Of a DNA stretch of 64,000 nucleotides, positions 1 to 8,334 are shown one piece after another. The position numbers were made by a program, and so were the translations under genes. Source of the stretch: Ilumatobacter sp963746265 (lineage in GTDB: Bacteria > Actinomycetota > Acidimicrobiia > Acidimicrobiales > Ilumatobacteraceae); contig CAVVAM010000002.1 of the NCBI GenBank assembly GCA_963746265.1, positions 248,001 to 312,000 of the forward strand. The letters run 5' to 3'. Each line of letters begins with the position of its first letter. The first letter of the stretch is position 1. The notes under the pieces are model-generated. The model was given only the letters and a program-made list of their open reading frames with translations. It was not told the DNA's origin and did no database searches.

Positions 1-1393
1 CGACCGTGCCGATCACGCCGGGCCGGTCGTCATTGCTGATGACCATCATGTGATCGGACGGAGGAACGTCGACCGAATGGCCGTCGACCTCGACGATCCG
101 CTGTACCCGACGGCGGCCGGCGAGCGTGCCCGAGATGCTGTGGTCCTCGCATCGCAGTGAGATCAGGTTGACGTACTCGTCGGACTCCGCACACGTGATC
201 TCCCGCATCGAGATCCCCGCCGCCCGGGCCATGTTCGGCGCGTTCACGTAGCTGACGGGGTCGTCCGTGATACGGCTGAAGAAGCCTTTCAACACGGCGA
301 GGCCGATGATCCGCGTGTCGTACGAGGCGATCTCGCCCTCGCAGCTGAGTTCGAACGAGTCGGGCGAGCTGCCGTGCAACGATCCGTACAGGCGGCCGAG
401 CTGCTCGGCGAGCGGCAGGAACGGACGAATCGTCTCGTTCGCCTCGGCGGCGTCCACGTTCACCGCCCACGGTACGAACTCGCCGTCGAGTGCGAGCTTC
501 ACCATGTCGGCGATCGCATCACCCGCCTTGTCCTGGGCTTCCCGCGTCGACGCGCCGAGGTGCGGCGTCACCACCACCGACGGCAGGTCGAACAGGGGCG
601 ACTCGGTCGTCGGCTCCGACTCGAAGACATCGAGCGCAGCACCGGCGATCACGCCGTCGCGGATGCACTCGGCCAGATCGTGCTCGTCGACGATCCCACC
701 GCGCGCCGCGTTGATCACGCGGAGCGTCGGTCGAGCCTTCAGCAGCAGGTCTCGGTCGATCAGCCCGGCGGTCTCCGCCGTCTTCGGAAGGTGCACCGTG
801 AGGAAGTCCGACTCGGCGACGACCTGATCGAGCGGCAACAACTCGACGCCGAGCTGACGGGCACGGTCGGCCGACACGAACGGATCGTACGCGACCAACC
901 GCATCTGGAAGCCCTTGGCGCGGTCGGCGACGAGCTTGCCGATCCGCCCGAGCCCCACGATGCCGAGCGTCTTGTCGGCCAATTCGACACCCTCCCACTT
1001 GTTGCGCTCCCAGCGCCCGTCGATCAGCGCCGCGTGCGCCTGGGGCACGTTGCGGGCCTGGGCGAGGAGGAGCGCCATCGTGTGCTCGGCCGCCGAGATG
1101 ATGTTCGACTGCGGTGCGTTGACGACCATCACGCCACGGTCGGTGGCTGCGGCGACGTCGACGTTGTCGAGGCCGATCCCGGCGCGTCCGACGACGACCA
1201 GATCCGCGCCGGCCGCCAGCAGCTCGGCATCGACCGTCGTGGCCGACCGGATCACCAGTGCGTGGGCGCCGACCACGGCCGACCGGAGCTCGTCCGGCGA
1301 CAGGCCGACCTGCACATCGACGTCGTGTCCGTCCGCCCGGAGGAGATCGAGTCCGCCGTTGGCGATCGTTTCGGCAACCAGTATTCGAGCCAT
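1..1393 (-). CDS. serA: D-3-phosphoglycerate dehydrogenase, 3' end outside the window
   Basis: Catalyses NAD-dependent oxidation of 3-phosphoglycerate to 3-phosphohydroxypyruvate, the first step of serine synthesis. About 464 codons are present, from an ATG opening MARILVAETIANGGL. The N-terminal substrate domain is followed by the nucleotide-binding GLGRIGK loop near residue 150, NAARGG, and the H-L-G of TPHLGAST. The continuing middle region matches the intervening (ASB) domain of the long enzyme form. The part still visible at the window edge (VISNDDRPGVIGTV) looks like the start of the ACT serine-binding domain, which suggests feedback control. No clear Shine-Dalgarno (SD) or TANNNT box was found for this gene. 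Confidence 0.96.
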   Translation of the reverse strand, partial: MARILVAETIANGGLDLLRADGHDVDVQVGLSPDELRSAVVGAHALVIRSATTVDAELLAAGADLVVVGRAGIGLDNVDVAAATDRGVMVVNAPQSNIISAAEHTMALLLAQARNVPQAHAALIDGRWERNKWEGVELADKTLGIVGLGRIGKLVADRAKGFQMRLVAYDPFVSADRARQLGVELLPLDQVVAESDFLTVHLPKTAETAGLIDRDLLLKARPTLRVINAARGGIVDEHDLAECIRDGVIAGAALDVFESEPTTESPLFDLPSVVVTPHLGASTREAQDKAGDAIADMVKLALDGEFVPWAVNVDAAEANETIRPFLPLAEQLGRLYGSLHGSSPDSFELSCEGEIASYDTRIIGLAVLKGFFSRITDDPVSYVNAPNMARAAGISMREITCAESDEYVNLISLRCEDHSISGTLAGRRRVQRIVEVDGHSVDVPPSDHMMVISNDDRPGVIGTV

Positions 1394-1539
1394 GGCGACA
1401 TGCCTATCGCTGCGACCGGGACAAACCCAACGGATTGACGAGTCGTCAACGGTCTGCGGCCACGTCGCCGACCCGTCTCGTGTCGGCCGATCGGCACGTT
1501 CGACGAGCTGCGCAGTGGGCTCGGCACCCGCGGACCGGG

Positions 1540-1545
1540 TACGGT
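1540..1545 (+). promoter_or_regulatory. -10 box TACGGT, leaderless layout
   Basis: Eight nt separate the hexamer from ATG 1554, so transcription would begin at or next to the start codon of the GNAT gene. No -35 element is obvious. Confidence 0.6.
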
Positions 1546-1553
1546 CCCGGGTC

Positions 1554-2276
1554 ATGGGTGACGGAGATCTCGACATCCGAACGCTGGAGTCGGCGGCCGA
1601 CATGACCATGATCGGCACCGTCTTCCAGCAGGTGTGGGGCACCGCGACGCCGATCGTGACGGTCGAGCTGCTGATGGCCATCTCACACGCCGGTGGCTAC
1701 GTGGCGGGCGCGTTCGAATCGGGCCACACGGTCGGTGCCTCGTTCGGGTTCCTGGCCGACCATCACGGAGAGCGAGCACTGCACAGCCACGTCACCGGCA
1801 TCTTGCCGGGGGTCCAGCATCTCGGCGTCGGCCGACTGATGAAGAACCACCAACGAGCGTGGGCCGCCGAGCGTGACATCCCCTGGATCGTCTGGACGTT
1901 CGATCCGCTCGTGCGCCGCAATGCATGGTTCAACATCGAGGTGCTGGGCGGCCACATCACCGAGTACCAGCCGAACTTCTACGGCGCGATGTCCGACTCG
2001 ATCAACGCCCACGACGAGTCCGACCGGCTCGTGGTCGCATGGCCCACGAGCGACGACGTGCCACGACCGTCGGCGCCGGCGGGCGCCGTCACCACGACGG
2101 TGCCCACGCCCGACGACATCGTCGTGCTGCGCCGTACCGACCCCACGGCCGCCGCCGCCTGGCGGATGCGAGTGCGCCGGGAGCTCAGACCGCTGCTGGA
2201 TGCCGGTGGAGTCGTCACCGGCTTCACCCGCGACGGCGCCTACGTCGTCGATCACCCAAAACGGACAGAGGAATGA
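1554..2276 (+). CDS. GNAT acyltransferase paired with menC-like gene
   Basis: A 240-residue protein resembling the GNAT acetyltransferase family often found beside MenC/N-acylamino-acid racemase genes (COG3375 type). Visible signs are the N-terminal IRTLESAADM start, the acyl-CoA-binding stretch around GVQHLGVGRLMK near residue 90, and the family-typical WTFDPLVRRNAWFN near residue 110. The C-terminal 75 residues are less conserved-looking. It ends 5 nt before the start of the racemase/synthase gene, so the two are one transcription unit. It may acylate an amino acid for its partner; the acyl donor and acceptor cannot be read from sequence. The start was chosen from the TACGGT box just upstream. 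Confidence 0.8.
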   Translation: MGDGDLDIRTLESAADMTMIGTVFQQVWGTATPIVTVELLMAISHAGGYVAGAFESGHTVGASFGFLADHHGERALHSHVTGILPGVQHLGVGRLMKNHQRAWAAERDIPWIVWTFDPLVRRNAWFNIEVLGGHITEYQPNFYGAMSDSINAHDESDRLVVAWPTSDDVPRPSAPAGAVTTTVPTPDDIVVLRRTDPTAAAAWRMRVRRELRPLLDAGGVVTGFTRDGAYVVDHPKRTEE

Positions 2277-2281
2277 ACGAC

Positions 2282-3394
2282 ATGCATCTGCATCAGCTCG
2301 AACTCCGGCGGATCGAACTCGACCTCGTCACACCGTTTCGCACCAGTTTCGGCACGCAGACCCGTCGCGACATCCTGCTGCTGCACGTCACCACCGATTG
2401 CGGTGAGGGATGGGGCGAGTGTGTCGCGATGGGCGAACCCGTCTACTCGGCCGAGTTCGTCGACGGCGCCGCGCTGGTGATCAGCGACCACTTCTGGCCG
2501 GCGCTCCTCGCGACCGGCCCGCTGAGTGCGGCCGAGGTGGCGACCCGGCTCGACCAGTACGCCGGGCACCCGATGTCGAAGGCGGCGCTCGAGGCCGCCG
2601 TGCTCGACGCCGAGCTCCGGGCCGAGGGCGTCAATCTCCACGGGTACTTCGGCGGTGGGCGCGACCACATCCCGAGTGGCGTCAGCGTCGGCATCTTCGA
2701 CACCCTCGACGAGCTGCTGCGGCAGGTGCAGGGATACGTCGACGATGGATACGCCCGCATCAAACTCAAGATCGAGCCCGAATGGGACGTCGAGCCAGTC
2801 CGCCTGGTTCGGGAGCTGATCGGCCCCGAGATGGGTCTCCAGGTCGACGCGAACACCGCCTATCGGCGCACCGACGCCGAACATCTCCGTCGGCTCGACG
2901 CGTTCGATCTCCTGCTCATCGAGCAGCCCCTTCCCGAAGAAGACATCCTCGGGCATGCCCAGCTCGCCGCGGCGATCGACACGCCGGTCTGTCTCGACGA
3001 GTCGATCGTGTCGCTGCAGACCGCCGCCGATGCGATCGAGCTGGGTGCTGCCGAGATCATCAACATCAAGCCGGGTCGGGTCGGCGGCTACCTGGAGGCC
3101 CGCCGTATCCACGATCTCTGCGTCGACCGGGGCGTGCCCGTGTGGTGCGGAGGCATGGTCGAGACCGGCATCGGACGGGCCGCCAACGCGGCACTGGCGG
3201 CGCTCCCCGGGTTCACACTCCCGGGCGACATCAGCGCCGCATCGCGCTTCTACCTCCGTGACATCGTGCTCGATCCGATCACGGTGGAGGACGGCCACGT
3301 TCGGGTGCCCGACGCACCCGGAATGGGCTTCGAGCTCGACCACGACTTCCTCGACAGCATCACCACGTCGTCCATGACGCTGGAGGCGGGTTGA
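2282..3394 (+). CDS. menC: o-succinylbenzoate synthase / N-acylamino-acid racemase, enolase superfamily
   Basis: A 370-residue enolase-superfamily enzyme of the MenC/NSAR branch. The catalytic set is complete: K161 and K163 of IKLKIEP, metal ligands D189 (QVDANTAY), E214 (LIEQPL) and D239 (CLDESI), and K263 (NIKPGRVGG). The family makes o-succinylbenzoate for menaquinone, racemises N-acyl amino acids, or does both. The GNAT neighbour and the absence of other men genes nearby favour, but do not prove, a role in N-acyl amino acid metabolism. ATG 2282 is preferred over in-frame ATG 2273 because AGAGGA lies 9 nt before 2282 but touches 2273. An ATGA overlap with the upstream gene exists if 2273 is used. 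Confidence 0.85.
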   Translation: MHLHQLELRRIELDLVTPFRTSFGTQTRRDILLLHVTTDCGEGWGECVAMGEPVYSAEFVDGAALVISDHFWPALLATGPLSAAEVATRLDQYAGHPMSKAALEAAVLDAELRAEGVNLHGYFGGGRDHIPSGVSVGIFDTLDELLRQVQGYVDDGYARIKLKIEPEWDVEPVRLVRELIGPEMGLQVDANTAYRRTDAEHLRRLDAFDLLLIEQPLPEEDILGHAQLAAAIDTPVCLDESIVSLQTAADAIELGAAEIINIKPGRVGGYLEARRIHDLCVDRGVPVWCGGMVETGIGRAANAALAALPGFTLPGDISAASRFYLRDIVLDPITVEDGHVRVPDAPGMGFELDHDFLDSITTSSMTLEAG

Positions 3395-3405
3395 CCCTCG
3401 CCGGA

Positions 3406-3411
3406 TACAGT
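3406..3411 (+). promoter_or_regulatory. -10 box TACAGT, leaderless layout
   Basis: Ends 8 nt before ATG 3420 of the SCP2 gene, in the 25-nt gap after the menC-like gene. Confidence 0.55.
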
Positions 3412-3419
3412 CGCCTGAC

Positions 3420-3824
3420 ATGTACACGTTCCTGACCGACGAATGGATGGAGGCTGCCCGCGCACTCCGCGAGCAGTACGCCGACCGGCTGCCCGACGTC
3501 ACCATCGAGGTCAAGATCAACCAGATCGTCACCGACGTCCCGTTCGGGGCGGGAACGGTGCACGCCTACATCGACAGTAGCGACGGCAGCCTCGAACTCG
3601 AGCTCGGCGAACTCGAGGAACCGGACGTCACCCTGACGACCGACTACGAGACGGCCAAGGCGATGGTGGTCGATCAGGATCCGGCCGTGCTGATGCAGTC
3701 GTTCATGGCGGGCAAGATCACGATCCAGGGCGACATGATGAAGCTGATGGCGATGCAGGCGACGGTCCCCGTCAACGAAGCGTCGGTCGAGCTCGCCGCG
3801 GAGATCCAGGCGATCACCGAGTAG
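3420..3824 (+). CDS. SCP2 sterol-carrier domain protein
   Basis: A 134-residue single-domain protein of the SCP2 (sterol-binding) family, which carries lipids or fatty acyl groups in a hydrophobic tunnel. The pattern of alternating strands and helix, and the C-terminal block GKITIQGDMMKLM around residues 98-110, fit this family. There is no signal peptide, so it should be cytoplasmic. Its 3' end overlaps the convergent SDR gene by 11 nt. SCP2 domains are often tied to acyl-CoA dehydrogenation and hydration, and the neighbouring SDR resembles such enzymes. The ligand is unknown. Confidence 0.85.
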   Translation: MYTFLTDEWMEAARALREQYADRLPDVTIEVKINQIVTDVPFGAGTVHAYIDSSDGSLELELGELEEPDVTLTTDYETAKAMVVDQDPAVLMQSFMAGKITIQGDMMKLMAMQATVPVNEASVELAAEIQAITE

Positions 3825-4704
3825 CCGGTGTGACCACGAACGCCTGCATGGCCTCGGTCAGGTCGTCGAGTTCCCAGCGAGTCGCCTTCTCGATCGAGTG
3901 GCCGACCAGCGCCCACGGCTCGAGCCGCCGCACGGTGCCTCCCTGGACGTAGAACGTCTCACCGCTGAACGCACACGAGCGACTCGCCAGGTAGGCCACC
4001 AGCGGCGAGGCGTTGGCCGGGTCCCAGATGTCGAACCCCTCGGCCGGTGCCTCCATGATCTCGGGCAGTCCCGGTGATGCCATGGTGAGTCGGGTGCGGG
4101 CACCGGGCACGACGCAGTTCGAGATCACGCCGTACTGCTCGAGCTCGGAAGCCGCGATCCGGCTGAACGTCGCGATCGCCGACTTGGCCGAGCCGTAGTT
4201 CGACTGGCCCGGATTGGCGTACAGACCCGACGTCGAACTCGTGTGCACCAGGTTGCGGCGCCTGCTCACCCCGAGCTTGTGCTGTTCCCGCCAATAGGAT
4301 GCAGCCCACTTGCTGGTCGCGGCGTGCCCCTTCAGATGCACCCGGATGACGTCGTCGAAATCGTCCTCGCTCATGTTGACGATGGTGCTGTCACGCAAGA
4401 TGCCGGCGTTGTTCACGACGATGTCCAGGTCGCCGAACTCGCGAATGGCGGCCTCGACCACCCGGTGGGCCCCGCTCCAGTCCGACACGTCCTCGTACGA
4501 GGCGATCGCCTTCCCGCCGGCGTCACGGATCTCGGCGACCACGTCGTCGGCCGGACGCGGATCGGATCCCACGCCGTCGGGACCCACCCCGAGGTCGTTC
4601 ACCACGATGCGCACGCCGTGCGCCGCAAGGAATCGTGCGTGCTCACGGCCCAGCCCGCGCCCGGCCCCCGTCACGATCACCACCCGACCGTCGAGTTCGT
4701 CCAT
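3814..4704 (-). CDS. SDR oxidoreductase resembling peroxisomal-type 3-hydroxyacyl-CoA dehydrogenase
   Basis: A 296-residue classical short-chain dehydrogenase. It has the cofactor loop GAGRGLGRE near residue 13, VNDLGVGPDG after the second strand, the NNAG motif, and the catalytic S/Y/K set (HTSSTSGLYANPGQSNYGSAK). The wording after the cofactor loop resembles the dehydrogenase part of multifunctional enzyme type 2 and related acyl-CoA enzymes; the exact substrate is not clear. ATG 4704 follows AAAGGA by 4 nt. An upstream in-frame GTG at 4725 is possible but lacks a ribosome site. A TACGGT box lies about 40 nt upstream. Confidence 0.85.
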   Translation of the reverse strand: MDELDGRVVIVTGAGRGLGREHARFLAAHGVRIVVNDLGVGPDGVGSDPRPADDVVAEIRDAGGKAIASYEDVSDWSGAHRVVEAAIREFGDLDIVVNNAGILRDSTIVNMSEDDFDDVIRVHLKGHAATSKWAASYWREQHKLGVSRRRNLVHTSSTSGLYANPGQSNYGSAKSAIATFSRIAASELEQYGVISNCVVPGARTRLTMASPGLPEIMEAPAEGFDIWDPANASPLVAYLASRSCAFSGETFYVQGGTVRRLEPWALVGHSIEKATRWELDDLTEAMQAFVVTPATR

Positions 4705-4742
4705 GCCGTCCTTTCCAGCCGTCACGTCGATCGGCTGGCCGC

Positions 4743-4748
4743 ACCGTA
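4743..4748 (-). promoter_or_regulatory. -10 box TACGGT for the SDR gene, with short leader
   Basis: Lies 38 nt before ATG 4704, giving a leader of about 30 nt that contains the AAAGGA ribosome site. It sits in the 48-nt gap after the kinase-like gene. Confidence 0.4.
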
Positions 4749-4752
4749 GTGA

Positions 4753-6975
4753 TCAGAGGGCGCTGATGTCGACCTGCGTGCCGCGCCGGAACGTCTCGCC
4801 GACCGTCGGCTCCTCGCCGTCGATCCGAACCGAGCGCACGGCGCCCTGGGCATCGCCGAAGGTGAGCCGGGGCTCGAAGCCGGCGTCCACCAGGATCGCC
4901 GCGGCTTCCTCGTACGTGGCGGCACCCGGCAACTCGGGGAACGTGACGAGATCGGGGCCCAGGGACACGATGACCGTGAGGTCGGTGCCGCGTGGCACTT
5001 CGGTACCTGGCGGCGTGCCCTGGGAGATGACCGAGCCGAGCACGACGTCGTCGCTGAACTCCTGCGCCACCTCGGTGAGCGTCAACCCGATGCTCTCGAG
5101 CTCGGCTCGAGCCGCTCCGACCGGCAGCCCGACCACGTCGGGGATCGTGCGCGGCGCGGGGCCGATCGAGGCCACCAGCTCGACCGTCGTGCCCGGCTCG
5201 ACGAGCGTGCCGGCCGCCAACGTGGCGTCCCCGGGCACCGACCAGCTGATCACCACACCGACCGGCACGACTTCGTCGAACTCCTCGACGGTCTGGACGT
5301 CCAGCCCTCGCTCGACCAGTCGCGTCTGTGCCTCGCTGAGGGGCAGACCGGTCGATTCGGGGAGTTCGCGCAGCGTCGGGCCCTGACTCACGACGATCAG
5401 GAACGGCTCCCCCTCGGCCAGTTCGACACCGGCCTGGGGCACGGTCCGTACGACCTGTCCCACGAGCGGCACCACATCGCTGCGTTCGCGCTCGGTGGTG
5501 ACGACCCACCGGTTGGGAGCGACCAGGTTGCGGGCCTCGGCCTCGGGCATCTGGACGAGATCGGGCACCGTGTACACGGGCGTGGCGAACAACCGCGTCG
5601 CCAGGATGCCGAGCACCACGAGCGCCGCGATGACCAGCAACGACAGCAGGATCTTCCAGGGCACGCCGCGTCGCCTGCGCCGGGGTTCGACGATCGCTGC
5701 GGGCATGACCTGCGTGTCGTTCGCTGACGCCGCAGGCAGGTCGAGCGTCGGCGCCGACCCAGCGGGTGAGACCTCGGGGGCACTCGGTGATCGATCCTGG
5801 CCCGAGATCGGGCCCGCGTCGACCCCGGCGGCGGACGCAGGGACGCCTCCGGGCTCGTGACCGGTGGACCGATCGCCGATCTCCGAGTCGAGCGGCAGGA
5901 TCACGAGATCATCCGCCGGCGGTCCGGACACCGATGCCGCCGGAGCGATGACCGGGTCCTGGGGTTCGGCCTCGACGATGACGGGAACCTCCGACTCGAT
6001 GGGACGGACGACGCCGCCCGTCGGGTCGTCCGGGCTCCGGAGCTGGTCGACAGGAGTCTCGAACAGCCCGGTCGACAACAGCGGCAGCGGTTCTGGGCGC
6101 GGCAGCTTGCCGGCCGCCTGCACGAGCTCCTTGCCGAACTCGGCCGCTGATGCACGCTCGTCGGCCTCGGGGCGGCCGGCGTGCTCGAGCACAGCGGCGA
6201 GCGGGCCGAGATCGGCGGACACGGGCATCAAGCGACCGATCCGGGCCGTCAGGGAGGCCACCGTCGAGTCGTTTCGGAACGGGAGAGAGCCGGTCACGGC
6301 TTCCTGCAGCGTGAGGCACAGGGCGTAGACGTCGGTCTTGCCGTCGATGGGCTGAGAGAGCCCCTGCTCCGGCGAGGCGTACCACGCTGTGTGCGTGGCC
6401 ACCGAGTCGGGCTGCTTCCACGAGTCCTCGCTGAGCAACCTGGCGAGGCCGAAGTCGGTGATCCGGAGGCGCCGGTCGTCGCCGAACACGAGCTTGGACG
6501 GAGTGAGCTCACCGTGGACGAAACCTCGACGATGGGCGTAATCGAGCCCTCGGCACGCGTCGAGCCCGACCGCGAGCGCCTGCGACGGGCTGAGCTGGCG
6601 CGCCCGGTCGAACATGTCACGCAAGCTCCCACCGGTGAGTTGTTCGACGACGACGAACGACGTCTCGACACCGTCGACGGCGGCGATGCCCCAGTCGTAC
6701 AGCGCGGCGATGTTGGGGTGGCTCAGCGAGCCGACACGCCGCATCGTGTCGTCGAACCGGTCGCGAAACGCTGCCGTCGACGACATCTCGGGCCGGATCA
6801 GCTTGACGGTCACGGTTCGCCCGGTCGTGTCGTCGACGGCGTCGAACACCGTCGTGTTCGCTCCCTCGCTGACGAGACGCACGAGACGGAACCGGTCGGC
6901 GAAGAGACTGCCGAGCAGGTCGGTCGGTTCGGTCGGTTCGGTCGGACCGCCGGGGGGCGAATCGCTGATGTTCAC
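4753..6975 (-). CDS. PASTA-domain membrane protein with probable pseudokinase domain
   Basis: A 740-residue PknB-like protein. Residues 28 to about 280 form a Ser/Thr kinase fold with K58 and DFG (174-176), but the catalytic loop reads HGELTPSK at 154-161 instead of HRDLKPxN: the catalytic Asp is Glu, the loop Lys is Thr and the metal-binding Asn is Lys. The glycine loop is also poor (SEGANTTVF). A Pro/Ser-rich linker with an Arg patch precedes a transmembrane helix at about 440-463. Four PASTA-like repeats fill the extracellular C terminus. The family senses peptidoglycan fragments and controls wall synthesis; here it may act as a scaffold rather than a kinase. It starts with GTG, supported by TAGCGT 9 nt upstream. 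Confidence 0.9.
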   Translation of the reverse strand: MNISDSPPGGPTEPTEPTDLLGSLFADRFRLVRLVSEGANTTVFDAVDDTTGRTVTVKLIRPEMSSTAAFRDRFDDTMRRVGSLSHPNIAALYDWGIAAVDGVETSFVVVEQLTGGSLRDMFDRARQLSPSQALAVGLDACRGLDYAHRRGFVHGELTPSKLVFGDDRRLRITDFGLARLLSEDSWKQPDSVATHTAWYASPEQGLSQPIDGKTDVYALCLTLQEAVTGSLPFRNDSTVASLTARIGRLMPVSADLGPLAAVLEHAGRPEADERASAAEFGKELVQAAGKLPRPEPLPLLSTGLFETPVDQLRSPDDPTGGVVRPIESEVPVIVEAEPQDPVIAPAASVSGPPADDLVILPLDSEIGDRSTGHEPGGVPASAAGVDAGPISGQDRSPSAPEVSPAGSAPTLDLPAASANDTQVMPAAIVEPRRRRRGVPWKILLSLLVIAALVVLGILATRLFATPVYTVPDLVQMPEAEARNLVAPNRWVVTTERERSDVVPLVGQVVRTVPQAGVELAEGEPFLIVVSQGPTLRELPESTGLPLSEAQTRLVERGLDVQTVEEFDEVVPVGVVISWSVPGDATLAAGTLVEPGTTVELVASIGPAPRTIPDVVGLPVGAARAELESIGLTLTEVAQEFSDDVVLGSVISQGTPPGTEVPRGTDLTVIVSLGPDLVTFPELPGAATYEEAAAILVDAGFEPRLTFGDAQGAVRSVRIDGEEPTVGETFRRGTQVDISAL

Positions 6976-6984
6976 GATGGTCGA

Positions 6985-6990
6985 ACGCTA
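6985..6990 (-). promoter_or_regulatory. -10 box TAGCGT, leaderless layout
   Basis: Ends 9 nt before GTG 6975 of the PASTA protein gene, in the divergent gap with the gene starting at 7088. Confidence 0.5.
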
Positions 6991-7087
6991 TCGCTTGCCT
7001 TCCGGTCGTGGGGTGACGCCCCATCGCCGACCGACCGACCGGTTTCGGAGCCGACGCATCGGACCTCGATCCCGGCATGATGGTGTC

Positions 7088-7648
7088 GTGAGCGAGAACC
7101 GGATCGACACGGAGTTTCCCGGAGCGGACGACGAGGCCGACCGGGGTGGATCGACGCCGATCGTGCCTGCCGGACGCCGCCGGCCCGACCGGACGATGGT
7201 CATCATGCTCCTCGTGCTCGGCGTGGGGATCTTCCTCGTGGTTCGCGGGCTGCTGGTCGGGATCACCGGCGACGACCGTGCCGAACTGCCGCCGTTCGTC
7301 GAATCCCTCGACCCGGTCCCCGAGGCCGTCCAGGTACCGAATCAGAGCAATGTGTTCGTCGACCTGGAGAGCGGATTCACCGGGGTGCTGATCATCGACG
7401 GCGTCGAACTCGAGACCGTCAACGTCGACGAGCTCGGGCAGACCGACGTCGAACCGGGCCAGCAGATCGACTTGCCGCCGGTCACGAGGTTCGAGCCGGG
7501 CAACAGCACACTCACGTTCACCCCGAACGAGTCGGCGCCGATCAGCGAGTTCGCCGACGGCGAACACACCGCCGAGGTGCTCTACTGGCGGATCGAGGAC
7601 GGTCGGCAGTTCGCCAGGTCGTTCACCTGGACGTTCACCGTCGTCTAG
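7088..7648 (+). CDS. membrane-anchored protein of unknown function
   Basis: A 186-residue protein with a cytoplasmic Arg-rich N terminus, one transmembrane helix at about residues 38-57 (MVIMLLVLGVGIFLVVRGLL) and an acidic extracytoplasmic domain. The outer domain resembles an Ig-like or copper-resistance-type beta fold (FTPNESAPIS, SFTWTFTVV) but I cannot assign a family. It is divergent from the PASTA protein gene and ends in a 4-nt overlap with the convergent racemase gene. GTG 7088 is the first plausible start; no TANNNT box was seen. Confidence 0.7.
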   Translation: MSENRIDTEFPGADDEADRGGSTPIVPAGRRRPDRTMVIMLLVLGVGIFLVVRGLLVGITGDDRAELPPFVESLDPVPEAVQVPNQSNVFVDLESGFTGVLIIDGVELETVNVDELGQTDVEPGQQIDLPPVTRFEPGNSTLTFTPNESAPISEFADGEHTAEVLYWRIEDGRQFARSFTWTFTVV

Positions 7649-8334
7649 GCCAAGGCAGCGTCGACGGCGGCTGCGGCATGGATCGCCGTAGTCGGGAAGT
7701 ACGGAACGCCGACATCGTCGGCCGAGACGAGGAGCTCGATCTCGGTACAGCCGGCGATCACACCCTCGGCGCCCTGCGCCACCAGCCGGTCGATCACGTC
7801 GAGGTACCGAGCTTTCGACTCGGCGCAGACCACGCCACGGACGAGCTCGTCGTAGATCACGTCGTGCACGGTCGTGCGGTCGGGCTCGTCGGGAACCACG
7901 ACGTCGAGCCCTCCGGCCTCCAGCCTCCGGCACAGGAAATCGTGCTCCATCGTGTATCGGGTGCCCAGAAGTGCGACACGTTCGACACCGGCTCGAACGG
8001 CCGCCGCCGCCGTCGCGTCGGCGAGATGCAGGAACGGCACGCCGATAGCTGCCTCGATCCGCTCGGCGACCAGATGCATGGTGTTGGTGCACAGCACGAT
8101 CAGTTCGGCACCCGCTCGTTCGAGCGATGCCGCGTCGTCCGCGAGGAGGTCTCCGGCCTCGTCCCAGTCGCCGGCCGACTGCAGTGCCTCGATCCGGGCG
8201 AAGTCGTAGCTGCGAATGATCAGATCGGCGGAGTGTGTACCACCCAGTCGCTCCCGAACTCCCTCGTTGATCAGCCGCTCGTACTCGATCGAGCTCTCCC
8301 AGCTCATCCCACCGAGCAGCCCGATCGTCTTCAC
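7645..8334 (-). CDS. aspartate/glutamate racemase family protein
   Basis: A 229-residue PLP-independent amino acid racemase of the YgeA/aspartate racemase type. It opens MKTIGLLGGMSWESS, the family signature, and carries both catalytic cysteines, C82 in LCTNTMH and C196 in AGCTEIE. It would interconvert D and L forms of an acidic or related amino acid in the cytoplasm. Its ATG overlaps the ligA stop codon (ATGA), so it is translationally coupled to ligA. Substrate choice cannot be read from the sequence. Confidence 0.9.
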   Translation of the reverse strand: MKTIGLLGGMSWESSIEYERLINEGVRERLGGTHSADLIIRSYDFARIEALQSAGDWDEAGDLLADDAASLERAGAELIVLCTNTMHLVAERIEAAIGVPFLHLADATAAAAVRAGVERVALLGTRYTMEHDFLCRRLEAGGLDVVVPDEPDRTTVHDVIYDELVRGVVCAESKARYLDVIDRLVAQGAEGVIAGCTEIELLVSADDVGVPYFPTTAIHAAAAVDAALA

